64,000 nucleotides of DNA from Mycolicibacterium elephantis DSM 44368 (GTDB lineage Bacteria; Actinomycetota; Actinomycetes; Mycobacteriales; Mycobacteriaceae). Of the stretch, positions 36,303-44,641 are shown one piece after another. Under the pieces are notes generated by a model that did not search any database, was not told where the DNA came from, and worked only from the letters and a program-made list of their open reading frames with translations. Made by a program: the position numbers and the translations under genes. The stretch covers positions 62,001 to 126,000 of the forward strand of contig NZ_ATDN01000008.1 in assembly GCF_004014805.1 (NCBI RefSeq). The letters run 5' to 3'. The number at the start of each line of letters is the position of its first letter. Within the stretch, counting starts at the first letter, position 1.

Positions 36303-37844
36303 CTACACCGTCTCGGTCTCGGTGGCCTGCTTCCTGGCTTCCTGCACTCGCGCCACGTCCTGCGCGGTGTAGCCGATGAGCATCGCCACCACCCCGATGA
36401 GGACGACCACCCCGACCAGCCACAGCAGGCCGTAGGTCAAACCCGCGTCCAACGCGCGCAATTGCGCGTCGTTCATGAACTCGGGCGGTCCGCTGGTTCC
36501 GCCCAGATGCAGCGTGCGCACCGTGACGGCAGCCTGGACGACGACCAGCACCAACGGTCCGCCGAGGGTCTGCAGCATCAGCGCCACCGCGGACGCGGGC
36601 CCGATGCGGTCGAACCCGACGCTGGCCACCAGCGAGAGCGTGAGCGGGACGTTGACCATGCCGAGGCCGAGACCACCGAGGACGATCGGCACCAACAGGT
36701 TCGGGAAGTACGGCGCATCGCCGTTGAGCGTCGACCCGTACAGCAGCGCACTCACCACCAGAGTGCCGCCGGTGATAACGACCGCGCGCGGGGGGAGCCA
36801 TGCCACCAGCCGTGAGGACGTCACCACGCCGACGGTCGTCGCAGCCGCGAACGGAATGAATGCGATGCCGGCCCGCAGCGGGCTGTAGCCCATGATGGTC
36901 TGCACATACAGCGAGACCAGCACGGCCAGTGTCAAACTCACCCCACCGACCAGGAACATGGCAGCGTAGACCGCCAACCGGTTGCGCTCCGAGAACAGGC
37001 TGAACGGCAGGATCGGGTTCTCGGCGGTGCGCTCCACCCACAGGAAGGCAACGAAGGAAATCAGTGCCACCACACCCGATCCGATCGTGATGGCCGAATC
37101 CCAACCCTGCTCGGGGCCGATGGACACCGCGAAGACCGCGGCGGTGCTCGCCACCGTGGCCAGCACGGCGCCCTTCGCGTCGAGCTTCATCAGCTCCGTC
37201 TGGGTTTCCCGCAGCGTGGTGACGGCCAGGTAGATCACCAACAGCCCGATCGGCACGTTCACCAGGAACGCCAGGCGCCACGACACCTCGGTGAGCGCGG
37301 GACCGACCACCAGTCCGACCACCGCGCCGACGCCGCTCATCGCGCCGAACACGCCCGCCGCCGCATTGCGGACGGGGCCCTTCGGGAACGTGGTGACGAT
37401 CAGCGCCATCGCCGTCGGCGCCACGATGGCCGCCGCCGCGCCGTGCAACAACCGGGCGCCGACGAGCACGGGTCCCTGCCACGCCAAGCCGCACAACGCC
37501 GACGCGAGGGTGAACATCGCGATCCCGAAGATGAAGACGCGTTTGCGGCCGAAGGTGTCACCCAGGCGGCCGCCCAACAGCATCAGGCCTGCGAATGCCA
37601 CCACGTAGCCGGTGATCACCCAGCTGCGTCCGGCGTTCGACAAGCCCAGTTCGTCCTGGATCTGTGGCAGCGCGTATACCGCCACGGGGCCGTCCATGAA
37701 CGCCATCAGCAACACGCCGCCGATCGCGATGACCACGCCGACGAACTGTCGAGACAGCAGCGAGGTCGACGGGTCCATGGTCGATGGCTGCACCGGGGTC
37801 CGTTCGAGCGGCGCCGCAGTCGCGCGCTCGGCGCTGTCAGTCAC
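36303..37844 (-). CDS. MFS drug/export transporter, DHA2 (14-TM, EmrB/QacA) type (513 aa)
   Basis: Proton-driven inner-membrane exporter. After a hydrophilic N-terminus (about 35 residues) there are many hydrophobic helices. Motif A is GGRLGDTFGRKR at about 91-102. The TM5 antiporter motif reads GAVVGLVVGPALTEVSWR, followed by FLVNVPIG, the usual hallmark of 14-TM DHA2 proteins. Length of 513 is typical. It sits between sulfotransferase and glycosyltransferase genes on the same strand. It may export the lipopeptide or an intermediate, or provide self-protection; a role unrelated to the pathway is possible. Confidence 0.92.
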   Translation of the reverse strand: MTDSAERATAAPLERTPVQPSTMDPSTSLLSRQFVGVVIAIGGVLLMAFMDGPVAVYALPQIQDELGLSNAGRSWVITGYVVAFAGLMLLGGRLGDTFGRKRVFIFGIAMFTLASALCGLAWQGPVLVGARLLHGAAAAIVAPTAMALIVTTFPKGPVRNAAAGVFGAMSGVGAVVGLVVGPALTEVSWRLAFLVNVPIGLLVIYLAVTTLRETQTELMKLDAKGAVLATVASTAAVFAVSIGPEQGWDSAITIGSGVVALISFVAFLWVERTAENPILPFSLFSERNRLAVYAAMFLVGGVSLTLAVLVSLYVQTIMGYSPLRAGIAFIPFAAATTVGVVTSSRLVAWLPPRAVVITGGTLVVSALLYGSTLNGDAPYFPNLLVPIVLGGLGLGMVNVPLTLSLVASVGFDRIGPASAVALMLQTLGGPLVLVVVQAAVTVRTLHLGGTSGPPEFMNDAQLRALDAGLTYGLLWLVGVVVLIGVVAMLIGYTAQDVARVQEARKQATETETV

Positions 37845-38193
37845 CGGCTGACCGTATCAGTCCGGGCACGAGCACAAATTGAGAACTTCCCATTCCGGTT
37901 CGTTGTCCGGGCCACAGTCGAAGTCTGCCATTGCGCATGCGCCGGCCACCGCAGGCGCGATACGAGGCCGTGGCACGTCGGCTGTGACCGTACGGCGTCG
38001 AAGGTCGACTCCCCCAGCACACTTCGCGCCGTTCGTCGCCGGCGGCCGGGAGGCGCGAACACCCGGACACGGCGGGGCGGGGCCGTTTCACGCGAACCAG
38101 CGGCGGGTGCCGCGATCGGGTATGAGGGCCGGTCGGCGGCCATCACCCGGGCGTACCGGGTGCTGCGGCTTTGCTGATGCCGTGGGGGGGTTG
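37845..38193. other. 349-base intergenic region upstream of MFS gene
   Basis: It lies between the 3' end of the first sulfotransferase and the start of the MFS gene, both minus strand. No gene or RNA recognised; presumably carries the MFS promoter. Confidence 0.5.
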
Positions 38194-39153
38194 CTACGCC
38201 CACGTGCCGCGGCGACGGTGCGCCAGCGCAACGATTTCGTGGCGCAGTTTCAACAGGGACGGGCGGATGACCCTGTTGATCTTGTACAGGCGCTGGTAAG
38301 TCTCGAACGCCGCCCGAAAACCCTGTTCGCTGGTCCGGTACGCGTCGAAAACGCGATCCAGTGCGGCCTGGTCGACGGGCTCGTCGCGCGTGGCCGCCTG
38401 CATCGATCCGTGCGTGACGGAAAACCAGTCCGTGCCGAAGGGCTCGGGTACCGGCCCGGTGCGGGACTGACGGTGCAGGTCCGGGGTGAGGAAGTCGTCG
38501 ACCGCGCCCTCGTCGCGGGTGTTGAGATCGATCCCGAGCGTCACCGAGATCCGCTTCACCTCTCGGCGCCAGTCCTCGAGGAGTTTGGCGTAGTCGACGA
38601 ACACGCGCGGCAAGTCCCGGGTGACTCGCTCGGACAACAACGAGTACTTCAGCCACACCGGGCTACCGAGTTCCGGCGGGATGTGAAAGGCCGCCGCGGC
38701 CGACGGGATGGACTCCTGCGGAGGCCGCACGGCGATCACGACCGCGATGTCGAACCCGGACAGGCGCGCCGCCTCGAACCACAAGTCGGACAGCAGCGTC
38801 ACATGCCCGTCCTTGACCACCACCGCCGGCGCGGCGGGCAACGTCGAGAGAAACTCCCGGATCTCGGCGATGCAGGCAGCCCGCTCCGCAGCGTCGAACG
38901 CCCCGTCCTGCTGCAGGCGCAGGGACGGGTCGAACGCAGTGCTGTTGTGGCGGCGCACGATCTTGTTGTTGAGGTGAATGGACTCGCGCGGCTCCCAATA
39001 GCCGCGCTGATTGTTCCGATCGGCGCCGGCCATCTTGGCCGGAAGCGCGGCGCCGCACAGCGAGAGCACCCGGGTCAGCGCAGAGGTTCCAGACCGGGGC
39101 GCCCCCATCACGAACAGCAGGACCGGGCGGCCGCTCTTCTCCACGCCGGTCAC
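38194..39153 (-). CDS. PAPS-dependent sulfotransferase (about 319 aa)
   Basis: Transfers sulfate from PAPS to a hydroxyl, here probably on the sugar or peptide of the lipopeptide. The PAPS 5'-phosphosulfate loop is PRSGTSAL near residue 20. Other Sulfotransfer_3-like features are WEPRESIHLNNKI and the 3'-phosphate region VVIAVRPPQESIPSA. The C-terminus (HRRRGTWA) is identical in form to the second sulfotransferase. I place the start at a GTG (39151-39153) because that matches the N-terminus of the paralogue; the frame extends upstream to 39321, but the extra 56 residues look non-conserved. Weak ribosome site, so the start is uncertain. Confidence 0.88.
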   Translation of the reverse strand: MTGVEKSGRPVLLFVMGAPRSGTSALTRVLSLCGAALPAKMAGADRNNQRGYWEPRESIHLNNKIVRRHNSTAFDPSLRLQQDGAFDAAERAACIAEIREFLSTLPAAPAVVVKDGHVTLLSDLWFEAARLSGFDIAVVIAVRPPQESIPSAAAAFHIPPELGSPVWLKYSLLSERVTRDLPRVFVDYAKLLEDWRREVKRISVTLGIDLNTRDEGAVDDFLTPDLHRQSRTGPVPEPFGTDWFSVTHGSMQAATRDEPVDQAALDRVFDAYRTSEQGFRAAFETYQRLYKINRVIRPSLLKLRHEIVALAHRRRGTWA

Positions 39154-39532
39154 GAAGACGACCCCGAGTTCGATGCCGTCGACGGCAGCGCAGGAGCGCG
39201 GCGCCCCACCATATGGGCCTCCAACGTCTTTCGGCTCTGACTCATAGCGGCAGAATAGACGCAGGCCCGCGAAATTGTCGTGAATCGCCGGGCAAGTGGC
39301 CGGTTGCACTCGACGGGACACGACCGTCGCCCACCAGCGCGGCTGCTCGTCGGCATTACCCTCCCCGCGCCGCCCGGCTGTCCATCCAGCCGAGTTCAGC
39401 TATTCAAAGTTGGTTTCGGACAACGCGTTTCGATTCGGCTGGCATGGTCGGCGCCGTCAGGACCGCTGACGCCGCTCGACCCACCGAATGCTCGTCTTTC
39501 CCGAGTGGTGTTGACCGACAGGTGATTCCGCC
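39154..39532. other. About 380 bases between the two sulfotransferase genes
   Basis: No gene recognised if the downstream sulfotransferase starts at 39153. The first 168 bases would be coding if the upstream start at 39321 were used. The middle is lower in G+C than the flanks. Confidence 0.4.
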
Positions 39533-40498
39533 TTATGCCCATGTGCCGCGGCGGCGGTTGGCGAGCGCGCGGACCTCGTAGATCATCTTCATGACGGACG
39601 GCCGGAAGTAACGGTTGGCCTTTTCGATGCGTTGGTATCCATCGAACACCGCTCTGAAGTCGCGTTCGTTGACCCGGTACTCGTCGAAGACGCGATCGAG
39701 CACGGCCTCGTCCCAGGATTCGTCACGCGCGGCGCGCTGCAGCGTTTCGTAGGTTGTCGAAATCCAGTCCGCGCCGAACAGGTCGGTCACCTGGTTGTTG
39801 TGGCGCTCGTGACGCAGGCCGGGTCTGAGGAACTCCTCGATGGCGCTTTCATCACGGGTACCCAGGTCGATCCCGAGCGCCGACGAAACCCGCTTCATCT
39901 CCCGCCGCCAGTCCTCGAGAAGGTTGACGTACTCGACGAACACGCGCGGCACGCCGCGGGTCCCCGCTTCGGTCAGCAAATTGACCTTCAGCCACAACGC
40001 GCTCGAGAGCTCCGGCGGGACCACACTGCGCTGCGCAACCGAGGCGGCGACCTCCTGAGGGTGACGGAGCGCATTCACGGCCGCCACATCGAAACCGGCA
40101 AGCCGCGCCGCCTCGAACCACATGCCGGTCATCAGCGAGATCCGCGGGTCCTTGATGATGACGAACGGCGCGTTCGGCAGCGTCGCGATGAACTCCCGGA
40201 TCTCCTCGACGCAGGCGGCCTGCTCGGCGGCGTCCAGCGCACCTGCTTCCTGCAACCGCAGCGTCGGATCGAACCCGCTGCTGCCGAAGCGGCGCAGGAT
40301 TTTCTCGTTGAGGACGTTGGCTGCTCGCGGCTCCCAATGACCGAGCGGATTGTCGGGCATGGCACCGACGAGTGCCGTCGGCAGGGCACCGCCACACAGG
40401 GAGAGCACCCGCGCGAGTGCCGAGGTTCCAGATCGGGCCACACCCAGCACGAACACGATCGTCGGGCGCGCGTCGCCGCCTTGCGCGCCAAAAGTCAC
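39533..40498 (-). CDS. PAPS-dependent sulfotransferase, paralogue (321 aa)
   Basis: Same family as the neighbouring gene. The PAPS loop GVARSGTSALARVLSLCGG is at about 19-37, WEPRAANVLNEKI follows, and a second PAPS-binding segment VAAVNALRHPQEVAAS is near the middle. It ends in NRRRGTWA. The start is GTG at 40496-40498 with a strong GGGGAGG-like ribosome site just upstream. The pair has probably arisen by duplication, and two enzymes could mean two sulfated positions or two acceptors. Sulfated glycopeptidolipids have been reported in fast-growing mycobacteria, which fits. It is divergent from the Gap-like gene. Confidence 0.92.
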   Translation of the reverse strand: MTFGAQGGDARPTIVFVLGVARSGTSALARVLSLCGGALPTALVGAMPDNPLGHWEPRAANVLNEKILRRFGSSGFDPTLRLQEAGALDAAEQAACVEEIREFIATLPNAPFVIIKDPRISLMTGMWFEAARLAGFDVAAVNALRHPQEVAASVAQRSVVPPELSSALWLKVNLLTEAGTRGVPRVFVEYVNLLEDWRREMKRVSSALGIDLGTRDESAIEEFLRPGLRHERHNNQVTDLFGADWISTTYETLQRAARDESWDEAVLDRVFDEYRVNERDFRAVFDGYQRIEKANRYFRPSVMKMIYEVRALANRRRGTWA

Positions 40499-40708
40499 GC
40501 GCGCCTCCCCGCCCCGAATACGGCGAGCAGCACGCGAGCGTCGTGCTCTTTCACGAGTCCTCCACGATCAGGGATCAGGCCGGCCTGGTACAGACGAGGC
40601 ATCAGAAGCGACCGTCTCCAGGTTGTCGGTTGCTGCCGCGACATTGAACCATGAAGTTCTTGGCGTATGCGACTTCGAGTCCTTGATCGGTCGGTAGTGT
40701 TCCGGGCC

Positions 40709-41503
40709 GTGTGGAGTCCCCTGTTGGCACTGGCCTTCATGTTCGCCGTCAACCCGGTGCTTCTTGCCGTGATCGTGCTGATGATCTCGCGGCCGCGCCC
40801 GGTGCAGAACCTGCTGGCCTACTGGCTGGGCAGCCTGATCGTGAACTTTCTCGGCCTGCTGGTCCCGCTGCTGGTGCTGCACCTGACCCCCACGTTGTCG
40901 ACGTTCTCCGAGGACATGGCGGCCCCGGGTCAAAGCTCTGCCGGGCGGTTCATTCAACTCGGCATGGGTGTGCTCATGCTCGCGTTCGCCGGTTTTCTGG
41001 TGGTGCGCTCGGTGCGTGAGCGCGCACGCGTACCGGCGCCGGCCGGTGACGTTCCGGTGCTGGTGCCGGACCGGGCGACCGAGGAGCCGATCTCCGCCGC
41101 GTCGCCGTTCGGCAATCCGGACCACGGGGCGGCTGAGGGTGGCTCGATATTCCGGCGGCTGCAACGCCGCCTCCAGAACGCGTGGGAAAGCGGCGCGTTG
41201 TGGGTCGCGTTCGTGTTCGGCCTCGGCGGCCTCCCGCCGCCCATGCTGGTCTTCATCGTGGTCACCTCGATCGTGTCCTCGGGAGCCGCGGTCGCCACGC
41301 AGTTCATCGCGGTCGTCGTCTTCGTGATCGCAATGTTCGCGGTCGTCGAATTGACCCTCGTCAGTTACCTGGTCGCACCGGCGAGAACCCTTGCGGTGCT
41401 GCGCCCGCTGCACGACTGGGCGCTGGCGCACCGGCGGCAGGTGCTGATCACGATCTTCGCCGTGGTCGGGTTGATCTCGGTGGTCAACGGCATCCTGGGG
41501 TGA
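40709..41503 (+). CDS. gap: Gap/Sap-type lipid-export membrane protein (264 aa)
   Basis: Integral membrane protein of the Gap/Sap family, needed in mycobacteria for surface export of glycopeptidolipids (Gap) or sulfolipid-1 (Sap). Six hydrophobic helices are visible: about three before and three after a hydrophilic loop (residues about 105-155). The N-terminal FAVNPVLLAVIVLMISRPRP followed by QNLLAYWLGSL is typical of the family. I prefer the GTG at 40709 because family members start almost directly with Trp-Ser and a membrane helix; an ATG 42 bases upstream at 40667 is in frame. The only plus-strand gene between sulfotransferases and methyltransferases. Supports the idea that the product is a surface lipopeptide. 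Confidence 0.88.
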   Translation: MWSPLLALAFMFAVNPVLLAVIVLMISRPRPVQNLLAYWLGSLIVNFLGLLVPLLVLHLTPTLSTFSEDMAAPGQSSAGRFIQLGMGVLMLAFAGFLVVRSVRERARVPAPAGDVPVLVPDRATEEPISAASPFGNPDHGAAEGGSIFRRLQRRLQNAWESGALWVAFVFGLGGLPPPMLVFIVVTSIVSSGAAVATQFIAVVVFVIAMFAVVELTLVSYLVAPARTLAVLRPLHDWALAHRRQVLITIFAVVGLISVVNGILG

Positions 41504-41524
41504 CACCGCGGCCTGCGGGTGGGG

Positions 41525-42298
41525 TCACCGTGCGCGGCTCGCGACGGCCACCGTCGGGCCGAAGCCTCGCCGAGACCGGAACTCGACGGTGATCGCCGGG
41601 TCGGCGTGCTGGGCGAGCGCGCGCAGGGCCGACGGACTGTAGGCACGTAGCGAGCTGATGAAGCCGTCGTGCTGCAGCGGCGACAGCTTGGTGAGCGGCA
41701 GCACCACCGCCAACAGCATCAGGTGCAGAGGCGCCGGGGGCCTCGGCAGGTCGACGATCAACAGCTTCTTGGCCGCCCGGGTCCCTGACGCGAAGACTCG
41801 GGCAGCGGCTTCGGGCGGCAGGTGGTGTAGCGACAGGGCGAACACCGCGAGGTCGTAGTGGCCCTCCGGGGCGTCGATCGCGGTGGCGTCCATCTCGCGC
41901 ACCGTGGCGCGGGGGTGGCTGCCGAGCTCACTGGCGGCGGCACCGGCCACGAACGTCGGGTCGATGTCGGTGACCGTGACCTCAGCAGTGGGGTGCTTGT
42001 CCAGCAGCGTGCTCGACAACCCGCCGAGCCCCGCTCCGAGCTCGAGGATCTTCGGGCAAGGCACGTCGGCCACCTCATCGAGCACCATCCGGGCGCACTT
42101 GTGGTGAATACCGATCCAGCGTCGCCTGCCGGCCCGGTCGAGTGCGGCCATGACCTTGCGCTTGAGGTGGTCGACGTCGTCACGGTCCAGGTACTCCAGC
42201 CGGTCGGTCTGCAGACGCCGATCCAGCCAGGAGGCATCCGGCCCACCCCGGGGCATGCTCGCAATGTCGCGGGTGCCGCTATCCATGTCGACCATCAT
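41525..42298 (-). CDS. Class I SAM-dependent methyltransferase (257 aa)
   Basis: Small Rossmann-fold methyltransferase. SAM motif I is LELGAGLGGLSS at about 85-96; the acidic residue after strand 2 is in VTVTDIDP (Asp111 area); motif ALSLHHLPPEAA follows. This is the UbiE/Methyltransf_25-like pattern, acting on a small molecule or lipid substrate. It ends 21 bases from the convergent Gap-like gene. The target could be a sugar hydroxyl or a peptide/fatty-acyl hydroxyl of the lipopeptide; I cannot assign it. The start may be the second Met. Confidence 0.85.
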   Translation of the reverse strand: MMVDMDSGTRDIASMPRGGPDASWLDRRLQTDRLEYLDRDDVDHLKRKVMAALDRAGRRRWIGIHHKCARMVLDEVADVPCPKILELGAGLGGLSSTLLDKHPTAEVTVTDIDPTFVAGAAASELGSHPRATVREMDATAIDAPEGHYDLAVFALSLHHLPPEAAARVFASGTRAAKKLLIVDLPRPPAPLHLMLLAVVLPLTKLSPLQHDGFISSLRAYSPSALRALAQHADPAITVEFRSRRGFGPTVAVASRAR

Positions 42299-42379
42299 GG
42301 ATCACGGCGGCGAACGCCCACGTACCGGTGCGGGAGTGCCACCGTGGGGACGCCGACTCAGTCAGGCCCCCTGTGGACT

Positions 42380-43162
42380 TCATCGAGGGAGGTCGCGTCG
42401 TCGCGAGTTGTTCCTGACCGTGACGCGCCCCGCAGAAGCATCGCGTGCGAACGCTCGGGTACGCCGGATCACGACGACGTGGCCGTCCTTGAAATGTGCC
42501 GGGCTGGTGGCGAACTCGTAGTGGCCGTACAGGACATCGGCGACCGCCCTGACCAGACCGACGAACGTGAAGCCGTTGTAGAGAGTCCAGAAGTCGCAGT
42601 AGACGTCTTCGACGACGTATGCGCCGTCGGCCGTCAACGCAGTGTCGAACAGGCACCGGAACGATTCCGTCATGTGGTGGCACGCTTGACTTCCCACATC
42701 GACGATGACGTCGAAGGGCCCGAATTCGTACGCCACGTCGCTCAACAACGCGCGGGCCTGACCATCAGCGAGCCGGACCCGAACGCCGTCTGGATTCGCG
42801 ATCTTCACGAACTTCGAGTCGACGTCGACGCCGACGACGAGGGAGTCGGGGTGAAGAAATTCCCGCCACTTCTCCAGTGAGTCTCCGTAGAAGCCACCGA
42901 TCTCCAACAGCCGGACCGGCCGCGTTCGATCGACGACAGATTCGTAGATTCTCCAGTGGTCCGGCAGCTGGTGGACGCGGGGGGTGCGGTCGACCACCTC
43001 GGTGATCTCGGTGTGTAGTTCGGTGTCCACCGCCGACCATGTGGTCGTTGACGCGAGGTCGGCGCCCAGGTTCCGCAGCATCTGGGTTCGGCCCCGATAG
43101 CGGCTGCGCCGAGCGATCGGGGAGAACTTCACCACGACGTTGAGGAAGGGCGGCCCGGTCAC
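42380..43162 (-). CDS. MycE-like sugar O-methyltransferase (260 aa)
   Basis: Resembles the metal-dependent sugar O-methyltransferases of the MycE / rhamnosyl-O-methyltransferase type. The SAM loop is LLEIGGFYGDSLEKW at about 85-99. A likely metal-binding set is Asp155 (DVGSQACHHM) together with Glu185-Asp186 in VVEDVYCDFW. Such enzymes O-methylate deoxysugars of natural products, which fits the glycosyltransferases nearby. The GTG at 43160-43162 is the longest start; an ATG about 27 codons in is possible. It lies 81 bases upstream of the previous methyltransferase gene and on the same strand, so the two are probably co-transcribed. Confidence 0.85.
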   Translation of the reverse strand: MTGPPFLNVVVKFSPIARRSRYRGRTQMLRNLGADLASTTTWSAVDTELHTEITEVVDRTPRVHQLPDHWRIYESVVDRTRPVRLLEIGGFYGDSLEKWREFLHPDSLVVGVDVDSKFVKIANPDGVRVRLADGQARALLSDVAYEFGPFDVIVDVGSQACHHMTESFRCLFDTALTADGAYVVEDVYCDFWTLYNGFTFVGLVRAVADVLYGHYEFATSPAHFKDGHVVVIRRTRAFARDASAGRVTVRNNSRRRDLPR

Positions 43163-43376
43163 CGGATCGATCGACTCCGTATGGCGGGTTGCGTTACGGG
43201 CTTACGAGTCAGCGTCACTGCATTGGATGGCAAGCTGGCAACACCTTTTCGGACGAGTGCGGCGACGGTTCCGGGCGACGTGGAGTCGGCGAAGACGATG
43301 TTCGCACATCGACGCAACTACCGTCGATGTATGCCGCAACCGGTCGGCCGTTCGGCTGACCAAGCCGACTCACTGT

Positions 43377-44510
43377 TCAACGCACGCGGCGCAGAAATCC
43401 GTCGGGCGCCACCGTGATCTGCAGCTTCTGCGGAATCTCGCGCTCGATCTCGAACTCGGGATGCGATTTCAGGAATTCCCAAACCGCGGTCTTCGGGTTG
43501 TCGCCCGGGCCCCATGGCCGGTCGGGGAACATGTCGGCGGGCATGTCCTCGACCAGGGTGTCGAATACCACGCAATAGCTGTCCGGTGTCACCAGCGGGG
43601 CGTATGCCGACAGTTCCGCCATCACGTGATCGTGCGTGTGATTGCTGTCGAGGCAGACGAGCGTGGCGCCGTGCCCGCGCGCCAAATCATGAACGCGTTG
43701 AACGGTTTCCGGCTCGATGCTCGACCCTTCGACCATCGTGATGTAACGCGACAGCGGATGGTTCTCTATCGCCGCGCGGTTGTGGGACCGAATCTCGATA
43801 TCCACGCCGATGACCTTGCGACGCGGAGCGCGAGCATCGAGGGCCGTGTCGCCGCTGATCGCCTCACACAGGTCGAGCAGCGCCAGCATCGACGCGCTCA
43901 GAATCAGCGAGCCCCCGTGTGCGATTCCCGTCTCGACGATCACATCGGGCTTGACTTTCCAAATCAACTCCTGCAAGCACACGATGTCCTGCGGATATTG
44001 GATGATGGGTCGCCCGAGCCACTCGAAGTTGTACGAGTACCGGTTGGTGAGGCTTCGCGCGAGCCATTGTGACGTCAGATCAGCGAGTTCGGAATCGTTG
44101 GCGAGCGCTTTCACGTTCTCGGCCACTCTCTGCCGATGGTCGGTCAGCCCTGAGAACCATTCGGCTGCGCTCCAGCTGGTCGCCGGCACTCCGGGCAGCA
44201 CGTCCAACTCGGTGGGATACGCCGAGGGGTAAAGCAGCCTGACCGGCGCGACGTCCAACGCCTTCGCCAGGACGGCCAACTCTGCCGTACTCACGTGAGC
44301 GCGTTGGTGGTTCTCCAACTCCGCGATCGTCGGGTGCGGGATGCGGTATCCGAGCGCATCCGTTCGATCCGACAACCATTGCTGCGAGCGAGAGCCCCGT
44401 AGGCGCCTGATTTCGTCACCGACCCGCGCCGTCTGCTCGGCGGACCAGTCTGCCGCCGCACGGTCACAGTGGTCGGCGGACGCGCGACTGTCGGAAGTAT
44501 GGGCAGACAC
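43377..44510 (-). CDS. XRE-like HTH fused to CmcI/rhamnosyl-O-methyltransferase domain (377 aa)
   Basis: Two parts. Residues about 24-97 look like a helix-turn-helix of the XRE class, with a recognition-type helix around PTIAELENHQRAHVS and ending in VAPVRLLYP. Residues about 145-377 are a CmcI/cephalosporin-hydroxylase-like methyltransferase domain, the family of GPL rhamnosyl O-methyltransferases. It has the SAM loop VIVETGIAHGGS (about 190-201), GVDIEI, and the metal-site-like cluster LDSNHTHDH. The second half predicts sugar O-methylation; the first half would suggest DNA binding or is a recruited non-DNA-binding module. The only start is GTG with a weak ribosome site. It is divergent from the sugar C-methyltransferase gene across 131 bases. 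Confidence 0.85.
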   Translation of the reverse strand: MSAHTSDSRASADHCDRAAADWSAEQTARVGDEIRRLRGSRSQQWLSDRTDALGYRIPHPTIAELENHQRAHVSTAELAVLAKALDVAPVRLLYPSAYPTELDVLPGVPATSWSAAEWFSGLTDHRQRVAENVKALANDSELADLTSQWLARSLTNRYSYNFEWLGRPIIQYPQDIVCLQELIWKVKPDVIVETGIAHGGSLILSASMLALLDLCEAISGDTALDARAPRRKVIGVDIEIRSHNRAAIENHPLSRYITMVEGSSIEPETVQRVHDLARGHGATLVCLDSNHTHDHVMAELSAYAPLVTPDSYCVVFDTLVEDMPADMFPDRPWGPGDNPKTAVWEFLKSHPEFEIEREIPQKLQITVAPDGFLRRVR

Positions 44511-44641
44511 CGACGAGAACTTAACAGAGTCGCGTCACAATTCGGCACGATCGCGAGGTCCGTGGACGACGAAGATGGTGCAGGCCATAAGTTGGACACG
44601 TCCCACAACCCACCCACGAAGCCCGCGATGGATCACTGACC

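Noticed and set aside
34753..36372. 539-codon plus-strand frame opposite the second glycosyltransferase
   Set aside because: Antisense shadow with no recognisable motifs; the minus strand carries a full GT1 enzyme.
39154..39321. 56-residue N-terminal extension of the first sulfotransferase
   Set aside because: The paralogue begins about 16 residues before the PAPS loop; the extension looks unconserved. A GTG at 39153 fits better, though this is not proven.
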